From Gemmatimonadota bacterium (lineage in GTDB: Bacteria; Gemmatimonadota; Gemmatimonadetes; JACCXV01), in contig JACCXV010000299.1 in NCBI GenBank assembly GCA_013696835.1, positions 1 through 7,295 of the forward strand: a stretch of DNA of 7,295 nucleotides, read 5' to 3'. Below, piece after piece: positions 1 through 5,831 of the stretch (positions are counted from its first letter, which is position 1; each line of letters begins with the position of its first letter). Made by a program: the position numbers and the translations under genes. The notes beneath the pieces were generated by a model. The model searched no databases, was not told the origin of the DNA, and saw only the letters and a program-made list of their open reading frames with translations.

Positions 1-1957
1 AGCTCCGCCAGCCGCGACCGCACCGCCCCCGTCAGGGAAGCCGGATCCGAGGCGGTCCTGACGACCAGGTCCATGTTGCGCCAGGGATGCTGCGGATAGG
101 GGAAATAGGCGCTGGCCGGGGGAGCGGTGTCGAACCCGTGCTCGCGCACGTCGCCCACCATCCCCGCGATCGTCCACGCGACGCGCGCAGGGCGGGCGGG
201 ATCGGCGGAATCGAAGAGCAGCCTGCGCCCCACCGGATCCAGACCGCCGAAGTGGCGCCGCGCGAACGCGCGGTTCACGAGCAGCACGCGGGGCGCGTCC
301 GCGTCGTCGGCTTCATTCAGCATGCGCCCGGAGAGCAGGGGGATGCGCAGCGCCGGGAGGTAACCGGGGCTCACCGAGCGGAAGTTCACCACCGGGCGCT
401 CGCCTTCCGGCAGCGGACGGCCCTCGACCTCGAACGATCCGCTGGTCGTCTCCCCCGCCATGGGCAGCACGGACGTGAACGCCGCCTCCTGGACCCCCGG
501 GAGCGCGCGCACGCCGGCCAGCAGCTGGGGATAGAAGGCATTGACGTCGCTGTCGGCGGGGTACTTGGACTCGGGCGGTGCCAGGCTCATGGTGAGGACG
601 CCGGCGGGATCGAAGCCCGTCTCCTGCGAGCGCAGACGTTGGAATCCCTTGACCATGAGCGCGGTGGAGACGAGCAGCACGAGCGCGAGCGCGATCTCGC
701 CCGCCACCAGCAGCTTCCGCAAACGTGCCGCCCCCCGGCTCGCCGTTGTACCGCGTCCGCCTTCGCGCAGCGCCCCTTCCAGCTGAGGTGTCGAGGCCTG
801 AAGGGCAGGAGCCAGGCCGAAGACGACGCCGGAGGCGAGGGACACGACGGCCGTGTAGAGCAGCACCCGCAGACTGAGGGTCACGTTCTCGAGTCGCGGC
901 GTGCCAGCCGGGAACAGCCCCTTCAGCAGCGGCACGCCCCAGACCGCGAGCAGGCCTCCCGCCGCTCCCCCGAGGAGCGCCAGGAGCAGGCTCTCGGTCA
1001 GCAGCTGCCGCAGTACGCGGCGGCGGCCGGCGCCCAGCGCCGCTCGCAGCGCGAGCTCACGCTGGCGGGCCGCGGAGCGCACGAGCTGGAGATTGGCGAC
1101 GTTCGCGCAGGCGATGAGGAGCACGAAGCCGACCGCGACCGTGCAGATGAGCGACGCCAGCTCGAACTCGTCGCCGTAGAGCTCCTGGCGAAGGGTCTCG
1201 ATGTTCGCCCCGAGACCGGCGTTCAGGGCCGGGGTGGCACGGGCGAGCCTGGCCGCGACCCCGGAGGCATGGGCCTGGGCCTGCTCGAGCGTGACGCCGG
1301 TTCGCAGACGCCCGAGGACCGAGAGGAACCTCCCCTCCTGCGCGGCTGTGGCCGCATCGACTGCGAGCGGCGTCCACAGCTCGGGCTCCACGTTGGGATA
1401 GGCGAAGCCCGCCGGCGCGATGCCCACGATCGTGTACGGCTCGCCCCCCAGGCGCAGGGTGCCACCCACCAGGGCGGGATCGCGCCCGTAGCGCCGCTCC
1501 CAGAGGCGCTCGCTGAGAACCGCGACCGGCGCCGCCCGACTTCACCTTCGGAGGGGAGGAACAGCCGCCCACGCAGTGCCTCGACGCCCAGGAGCGGGAA
1601 GAAACCAGTCGTGACGCGCAGGCCGGTCACGCGCTCGGGCTCTCCACCGCCCGACAGGTTGAAGCCCGTCCAGCGATAGGCGGCGGTGGCTTCGAAGAGC
1701 TCGCGCTCGGCCTCGAAGGCCTGGTAGTCGGCTGCGGAGAGGCTCTGCTCGTCGTCGCCCCCCTGCGAGATGCGGCTCATCCAGGCGTGGACGAGGCGCT
1801 CCTGATGCGGATACGGAAAGGGACGCAGCAGCCACGCGTCGAGGGCGCTGAAGATGGTGGTGTTCGCCCCGATCCCCAGCGCCAGCGACAGCACCGCGAC
1901 GGCGGTCAGCCCGGGAGCCTTCCACAGGGACCTCCACGCGTAGCGCACGTCGTTCAT
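1..1957 (-). CDS. MacB/ADOP-type ABC transporter permease, partial, with one frameshift
   Basis: Inner-membrane permease of a MacAB-like ABC exporter. From ATG at 1957 the frame reads an N-terminal membrane segment (about residues 15-38, including LALGIGANTTIFSALDAWLL) and the start of a MacB periplasmic core domain. At about residue 140 (near 1535) the frame breaks. Assuming one missing base, translation continues in another frame (PVAVLSERLWERRYG) without any stop to base 1. That second part contains the FtsX-type membrane region (about residues 267-385, with ANVANLQLVRSAARQRELA), a further membrane segment (about 412-440), and a second core domain beginning GFDPAGVLTMSL. Two core/FtsX halves are the ADOP hallmark. 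Family members are about 800 residues; about 650 are visible, so the last membrane helices lie beyond the left edge. The start lies 1 nt after the ATPase stop, with GAGGG just upstream, implying translational coupling. Substrate is unknown; the family exports antibiotics, peptides or lipids. Confidence 0.88.
1530..1538 (-). other. frameshift site within the permease gene
   Basis: Reading the minus strand, codons ...GAA GGT GAA GTC (to 1538) belong to the N-terminal frame, and GCG GCG CCG GTC GCG GTT CTC (from 1535) to the downstream frame. Only two bases (1537-1536, GG) lie between them, so one inserted base restores E-V-G-A-A-P-V-A-V-L-S, which fits the family pattern at this point. The bases around it are a G/C-only run, where sequencing or assembly indels are common. 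The downstream frame stays open for more than 500 codons with normal permease motifs, so the lesion is either an artefact or very recent. Confidence 0.8.
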
Positions 1958-1958
1958 C

Positions 1959-2699
1959 TCAGCCCTCTACCTTGAAGCCGCTCTCCTCGAGTTCCTGTGC
2001 TCCGCGCGTGTCTTCCTCGCGTACCACCTGACCGTCGAAGAGATGGATGATGCGGTCGGCGTGGCGGGCGTAGCGCGGATCGTGCGTGACCATGCAGATC
2101 GTGGCGCCGCCCCGGTGCAGCTCGCGCAGCAGGGACATGACGGCCTCGCCATTGGTCGAATCGAGGTTGCCCGTGGGCTCGTCCGCGAGCAGGATCGAAG
2201 GGTCCCCGCAGACCGCGCGGGCCACGGCCACCCGCTGCTGCTGGCCGCCGGAGAGCTGACTCGGCAGGTGCTTGACGCGATGGGCCATGCCCACGCGCTC
2301 GAGCGCCGCGTTGACCTTGCCGCGGCGATCGGCGGACTTCATGCCACGGTAGGTGAGCGGGAGCTCCACGTTCTCGTATACGTTCAGATCGCCGATCAGG
2401 TTGAAGCTCTGGAAGATGAATCCGATCTCCCGGTTGCGAATGCGCGCTCGCTGGGAGAGGCTGAGCCCCTGCACCGCGTTCCCGTTCAGCCAGTAGCCGC
2501 CCTCGGTTGGGGAATCGAGCAACCCGAGGATGGACAGGAGCGTCGACTTGCCACAGCCGGATGGACCGGCGATCGAGACGTATTCTCCGCTCTTGATGCC
2601 GAGGTGGATGCCCGAGAGCGCGTGCGTCTCGACCTCGTCGGTGTAGAAGACCTTCGTGAGGCCCTCCAGATGGATCAGCGGGCGGCCGTCCGCGGACAT
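1959..2699 (-). CDS. ABC transporter ATP-binding protein, LolD/MacB class
   Basis: Cytoplasmic ATPase of 246 residues that powers the adjacent permease. Visible motifs are Walker A GPSGCGKST (45-53), Q-loop glutamine 97 in FIFQSFNL, signature LSGGQQQRVAVARA (149-162), Walker B ILLADEP (169-175) followed by TGNLDS, and switch histidine 206 in MVTHDP. The whole set is typical of the LolD/MacB/FtsE subfamily, and the length is normal. The frame stays open upstream to 2834, but that stretch overlaps the adaptor gene. ATG at 2699 is chosen because a strong GAAGGAG sits 6 nt before it and the family homology starts right after. The stop (1961-1959) is 1 nt before the permease ATG. It is the middle gene of the three-gene export operon. 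Most ADOP permeases are described as orphans; this one has its own ATPase alongside. Confidence 0.96.
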   Translation of the reverse strand: MSADGRPLIHLEGLTKVFYTDEVETHALSGIHLGIKSGEYVSIAGPSGCGKSTLLSILGLLDSPTEGGYWLNGNAVQGLSLSQRARIRNREIGFIFQSFNLIGDLNVYENVELPLTYRGMKSADRRGKVNAALERVGMAHRVKHLPSQLSGGQQQRVAVARAVCGDPSILLADEPTGNLDSTNGEAVMSLLRELHRGGATICMVTHDPRYARHADRIIHLFDGQVVREEDTRGAQELEESGFKVEG

Positions 2700-2705
2700 C
2701 GTCGG

Positions 2706-2712
2706 CTCCTTC
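2706..2712 (-). promoter_or_regulatory. ribosome binding site of the ABC ATPase gene
   Basis: GAAGGAG on the minus strand, 6 nt before ATG at 2699. It decides that start over the longer open frame reaching 2834. The 101-nt gap between adaptor stop and this start shows no strong hairpin and no obvious promoter. Confidence 0.8.
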
Positions 2713-2800
2713 TCATTGGAATTGGCTTGCTGGGCGTTCGACTTCCGTGCCTGCGGATCGGGGGACGTGGAGCCCGAGGGGGCGCGACTGTGGCTCTCGC

Positions 2801-4045
2801 TCACTTGAGGCGCACGCGGTCCACGGAGTCCCACTGCGACATGTCGGAGAGGATCACGCGGTCACCCTTCTCGAGACCGCCCACGACCTCCACCGTGTTC
2901 ACCGAGCTGCGTCCGAGCGCCACGTTGACGCGCACGGCCTCATCCGTGCCCTGCACCAGCTTGAACAGTCCAACGCTGCTGTTCGCCTGCCCGAAGGTCG
3001 GGCGCCCGACGTAGAGCACGTCCTTCAAGCGCTCGATCTCGATCGTGCCGTCCACGGACAGATCGGGGCGGGCGCCGCGGGGCAACGGTCCCTCCAGCGC
3101 CACCTCCACCGTGACCGTCCCGTTCTGTACGGCGGGATCGATGCGGAACACGCGACCGGCCACGAGCCCGTTGCGGGTGTCGATCGAGGCCGTCTGACCC
3201 AGCACGACATCCTTGGCCTGGGTCTCGGGGATACGGAGCACCGCCTTCAGGCGTCCGGGCTGGGCGACCTTGGCGAGCGTGGCGCCGGGTGAGACCCACT
3301 GCCCCACCTCGAGGGGCAGCTCCTGCAGCACTCCCTCCGCCGCGGCCGTGACGCGCATCGAACGCACCTGACCGGCCTGGAAGTCGCTGATCGAGCGCAG
3401 CCGCTCGACCTGGTTCCGCTGGAGCGCGAGGTTCGCGTCGAGTGCCCGCGTGAGCACGTCGAGGCGCTTGCGCTCGATGTCGAGCCTCGTGGCAACGGCT
3501 TCGGCGCGTTCGGCCGTGCGCCGCGCGTCATTGGCGGCGATCAGCTGCCGCTCCACGAGGTCCGAATCGGAAGCTGCCGCACGCTGTGCCTCCTTCTCGT
3601 CGGCGTGGGTCATGGCCACGACGCCCTGCTGATCGAGCACCTGCGACTGCAGCGCCGCTCCCTGGCTCACGAGGTCGGCCTCGGCGGCCGCCAGGCGCTG
3701 CTGCGCTTCGAGGGACTCGAGCTGCACCTCGGGGTTGCTCAGCTCGAGCAGCACGGTCTCCGGGGTAACGGCCTCTCCCGGCCGCACGAGAATCCGTTCC
3801 ACCCGGCCCGCGGTGACGGCGGGGATCCACTGGATCTGCTCGGGAACGAGTGTGCCTGGGCCCCGCACCTGCCGCACCATCGGACCGCGCTTCACCGTGT
3901 CCATCCAGACCGTGGCCTTGTCCACCGTCGGCGCCGCGGGCTTCAGGTTCCCGATCGCGATCGTCGTCAGCGCGATCGCACCGGCGATGCCGCCTCCGAC
4001 GACGTAGCGGCGCCGGTTGCCGCGGGGCTGGCGAGGAATGTCCAA
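2801..4045 (-). CDS. HlyD/MacA-family periplasmic adaptor (membrane fusion protein)
   Basis: Adaptor subunit of 414 residues that would link the permease to an outer-membrane channel. In order: a basic cytoplasmic N-terminus (RGNRRR) and a single membrane anchor (about 14-34); the first lipoyl half with TAGRVERILVRPGEAV (78-93); a long Gln/Ala/Glu-rich coiled-coil hairpin (about 105-222); the returning lipoyl half (AAEGVLQELPLEVGQWV, 235-251); a beta-barrel domain with LKAVLRIPE (266-274); and a C-terminal membrane-proximal domain (VGGLEKGDRVILSD, 388-401). The start is TTG at 4045: there is no in-frame ATG before residue 48, a TAG stop lies seven codons upstream, GGAG sits 7 nt before the TTG, and starting later would lose the anchor. 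It is the first gene of the operon, with the ATPase 101 nt downstream. No outer-membrane TolC-like gene is in the window. Confidence 0.93.
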   Translation of the reverse strand: MDIPRQPRGNRRRYVVGGGIAGAIALTTIAIGNLKPAAPTVDKATVWMDTVKRGPMVRQVRGPGTLVPEQIQWIPAVTAGRVERILVRPGEAVTPETVLLELSNPEVQLESLEAQQRLAAAEADLVSQGAALQSQVLDQQGVVAMTHADEKEAQRAAASDSDLVERQLIAANDARRTAERAEAVATRLDIERKRLDVLTRALDANLALQRNQVERLRSISDFQAGQVRSMRVTAAAEGVLQELPLEVGQWVSPGATLAKVAQPGRLKAVLRIPETQAKDVVLGQTASIDTRNGLVAGRVFRIDPAVQNGTVTVEVALEGPLPRGARPDLSVDGTIEIERLKDVLYVGRPTFGQANSSVGLFKLVQGTDEAVRVNVALGRSSVNTVEVVGGLEKGDRVILSDMSQWDSVDRVRLK

Positions 4046-4052
4046 GGAGCTT

Positions 4053-4056
4053 CTCC
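4053..4056 (-). promoter_or_regulatory. ribosome binding site of the adaptor gene (TTG start)
   Basis: GGAG on the minus strand with a 7-nt spacer to TTG at 4045. It supports the rare start codon. An in-frame TAG farther upstream leaves no room for a longer product. Confidence 0.55.
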
Positions 4057-4234
4057 GTGAGGCCTACGACCGCAGGGTCGCGAAAGGATTCAGGGCGCCC
4101 CCGCAAGAGGCAGTCGGACACACGTCCGCTAGCTTGGGAAAGCAGAGAGCATGCCACCGGTGGTTCCCGACTGCAGATCGTTGCCGCCGAGGGTGTTGCG
4201 CGGTTTCAGCTACGTCGGGGAGCACCCTCCATGG

Positions 4235-4266
4235 CCGCTTGTGGGATGTGTCGATCCCACAAGCGG
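4235..4266. repeat. perfect 13-bp inverted repeat with 6-nt loop
   Basis: Left arm CCGCTTGTGGGAT (4235-4247), loop GTGTCG (4248-4253), right arm ATCCCACAAGCGG (4254-4266). All 13 pairs match. It lies in the middle of the divergent intergenic region, 190 nt from the adaptor start and 164 nt from the SDR start. There is no T-run on either side, so it is not a classical intrinsic terminator for either strand. It could be a regulator binding site, an RNA hairpin in a leader, or a dispersed palindromic element. Confidence 0.85.
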
Positions 4267-4430
4267 ACAGCCAGCTCGCCGCGTCGCGGGCCACTCGCGA
4301 CAAACGCGTGGTGGAATTTTTCTCCGGGCCGGTCAGACTATCCCCCTCATGCCCATCCACCAGCGGATCGCCCCGAGCGCCCAACAGCGCGTGCACGGGC
4401 GTCAGCGCAGACGAGGGATCACGCCAGGCC

Positions 4431-5429
4431 ATGGCTTCATCCAAGGACCGCAAGCAGCAGCCGAAGCCGAAACAGAAGCAGGAGCCGAAGCCGCAGCACC
4501 AGCCGAAGCCGCAGCCGAAGCAGGCGACGCCGAGCGAAGGCGATCGAGCGTCAGGGCGCAAGGGCGGCCGCGAGCAGGGCGCGATGTCCATCCCCGCTCA
4601 GCAGCAGGACCGGCGCCCCGGCCGGGAATCGGAGATGACGCCCAAGCCGCGCGCGGAGGATCCGAGCCACCGCGGCAGCGGGAAGCTCAAGGGGCGCGTG
4701 GCGCTGATCACCGGAGGGGACAGCGGGATCGGCCGGGCGGTCGCCATCGCCTACGCCCGCGAGGGAGCGGACGTCGCCATCGCCTACCTGGACGAGCACG
4801 AAGACGCCGAGGAGACCCTGCGGCAGGTCGAGGAGGAGGGCCGGCGTTGCGTGACGATCGCGGGCGACCTCGGCGATCCGGAGCTCTGCCGCAAGGCGGT
4901 CCGGCGCACGCTGGCCGAGCTCGGCAGGCTGGACGTGCTGGTCAACAACGCGGCGGAGCAGCACCCTCAGGAGCGGATCGAGGACATCTCCCCGGAGCAG
5001 CTCGAACGCACGTTCCGCACGAACGTGTTCTCGTTCTTCTACCTGACGCAGGCGGCCCTCCCCCACCTGCGCGAAGGGAGTGCGATCATCAACACGACCT
5101 CCGTGACGGCCTACAAGGGGAGTCCCAAGCTGCTCGACTACTCGGCCACGAAGGGGGCGATCGTGGCGTTCACCCGCTCGCTTTCGCAGTCGCTGATCGA
5201 GCGCGGCATCCGGGTCAACGCGGTGGCGCCGGGCCCGATCTGGACGCCGCTCATCCCGTCCACCTTCCCCCCGGAGAAGGTTGAAGACTTCGGCAAGGAC
5301 GTGCCCATGAAGCGGGTCGGCCAGCCCGAGGAGGTGGCTCCGTCCTTCGTCTTTCTCGCCTCCGACGATTCCTCGTACATCGCGGGACAGGTGCTGCACC
5401 CCAACGGCGGCGAGGTGGTCAACGGCTGA
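4431..5429 (+). CDS. SDR-family oxidoreductase with Lys/Pro/Gln-rich N-terminal tail
   Basis: NAD(P)-dependent short-chain dehydrogenase/reductase of 332 residues, resembling the YghA/YhxC/YhdF group of stress-associated SDRs; the true substrate is unknown. The family lead-in PAQQQDRRPG...MTPKPRAEDP (55-78) precedes the Rossmann fold. Visible sites are the cofactor loop TGGDSGIG (94-101), D146 in AGDLGD, NNAA (172-175), catalytic S224 (NTTSVTAY), Y237 and K241 (YSATK), and PGPIWTPL (267-274). All key residues are present, so it is probably active. Two starts compete: ATG 4431 (weak GAGGG 13 nt upstream) and ATG 4584 (281 residues, closer to the usual family length). The segment between them has strong G/C at third positions, so I prefer 4431. 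Its first 50 residues are a basic, low-complexity tail. It is likely co-transcribed with the SDR remnant 45 nt downstream. Confidence 0.92.
   Translation: MASSKDRKQQPKPKQKQEPKPQHQPKPQPKQATPSEGDRASGRKGGREQGAMSIPAQQQDRRPGRESEMTPKPRAEDPSHRGSGKLKGRVALITGGDSGIGRAVAIAYAREGADVAIAYLDEHEDAEETLRQVEEEGRRCVTIAGDLGDPELCRKAVRRTLAELGRLDVLVNNAAEQHPQERIEDISPEQLERTFRTNVFSFFYLTQAALPHLREGSAIINTTSVTAYKGSPKLLDYSATKGAIVAFTRSLSQSLIERGIRVNAVAPGPIWTPLIPSTFPPEKVEDFGKDVPMKRVGQPEEVAPSFVFLASDDSSYIAGQVLHPNGGEVVNG
4459..4523 (+). repeat. imperfect tandem repeat coding for the Lys/Pro/Gln tail
   Basis: The element GCCGAAGCC recurs at about 4460, 4484 and 4502, with a degenerate copy near 4514, in a region built from CCG, AAG and CAG codons. 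It encodes the PKPKQ/EPKPQ/QPKPQ segment of the SDR tail. Such a repeat can expand or contract by slippage, which could explain why this tail is longer than in relatives. Confidence 0.6.
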
Positions 5430-5474
5430 GGCCGTCACGCCCGGGACGGAACATCCCAGCGAAAGGTTCGATCC

Positions 5475-5831
5475 ATGGGCCGCAAGCCCATCCTGAAGCC
5501 TCTTCACCGGCAGGTGGCGGTCGTCGCCGGGGCCTCCAGCGGCATCGGCCGCGAGACCGCCCTCCGCTTCGCACGCGGCGGTGCCAGGGCCGTGGTGTCC
5601 GCGCGCGGAGAGGCGGGCCTCCAGACGCTGGTCGAGGAGATCCGATCCGCCGGCAACGAGGCGCGCGCCGCCTGGTCACGGGCACGCTGGCGGGGGTGCG
5701 GCACTCCTGGGGGCGCGCGCAGTCTCGCGAAGTTGACGGCCCGCGACCGCGGTTGGCCGGGCGCGCCGAGTGCATTCGTTCAACACTGCTCCTCAACCCG
5801 TGGAGACGACATGAACACGGACAGCGGATGA
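5475..5831 (+). pseudogene. truncated SDR-family oxidoreductase remnant
   Basis: The first about 64 residues read as the start of a second SDR: a KPLHRQVAVVAGASSGIG stretch with the nucleotide-binding GASSGIG (19-25), then ETALRFARGGARAVVSARGE and LVEEIRSAGNEA. After about 5666 similarity stops. The remaining about 55 codons have no SDR character, and the catalytic Ser/Tyr/Lys and substrate regions are missing. Relatives of this kind are usually about 250-340 residues, so most of the gene is gone. I tried the other two forward frames after the break and saw no SDR continuation, so a simple frameshift does not explain it; an internal deletion or a junction does. AAAGG lies 8 nt before the ATG, and the gene is 45 nt after the intact SDR. 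The frame ends in TGA overlapping the next gene's ATG. Confidence 0.72.
5802..5831 (+). promoter_or_regulatory. ribosome binding site and six-codon mini-cistron ahead of the glycoside hydrolase
   Basis: GGAG (5802-5805) is 5 nt before ATG 5811, which opens a six-codon frame (MNTDSG, stop TGA 5829-5831). That TGA overlaps the hydrolase ATG (5828-5830) as ATGA. The hydrolase start itself has only weak Shine-Dalgarno matches, so its translation may depend on ribosomes finishing the mini-cistron, or the longer SDR-remnant frame, which shares this stop. Alternatively a one-base error hides an in-frame start at 5811. Confidence 0.45.

Larger units (their letters stand above)
4046..4430. promoter_or_regulatory. 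divergent intergenic region between the export operon and the SDR block
   Basis: No gene is convincing in these 385 bp. Open frames cross it on both strands but have no family resemblance and no good ribosome binding site. Because the flanking genes diverge, both promoters should lie here. It contains a perfect 13-bp inverted repeat (listed separately), a 10-bp palindrome CCACCGGTGG at 4154-4163, and an AT-richer patch (GGAATTTTT, 4313-4321) in otherwise GC-rich DNA. No textbook sigma-70 promoter is visible on either strand. Confidence 0.6.

Noticed and set aside
87..1679. Long open frame (530 codons) on the plus strand
   Set aside because: It lies antisense to the permease. Its translation is Arg/Ala/Gly/His-rich without domain motifs, a usual by-product of GC-rich coding DNA.
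3955..3983. Cluster of GATCGC/GCGATCGC palindromes
   Set aside because: It falls within codons for the adaptor's Ile/Ala-rich membrane anchor; codon use explains it.
4235..4266. Hairpin read as an intrinsic terminator
   Set aside because: There is no T-tract after either arm, and it lies upstream of, not after, both flanking genes.
4206..4269. tRNA-like sequence (AGCTACGTCGGGGAGCAC followed by GTGGG...TCGATCCCAC)
   Set aside because: The putative T-loop would be 10 nt instead of 7 and no anticodon stem forms. The perfect 13-bp hairpin explains the pairing better.
4064..4591. Minus-strand open frame with Cys/Gly/Phe-rich stretch across the intergenic region
   Set aside because: The Cys/Gly/Phe-rich part is the reverse reading of the SDR's Lys/Pro/Gln codons. 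There is no recognisable domain in the rest, and it overlaps two better-supported genes.
4551..5507. Open frame (318 codons) on the minus strand
   Set aside because: It is antisense to the intact SDR, whose cofactor and catalytic motifs are all present on the plus strand.
5733..5738. TTGACG as a -35 box for a hydrolase promoter
   Set aside because: At 16-18 nt downstream there is only GC-rich sequence, with no -10-like element.
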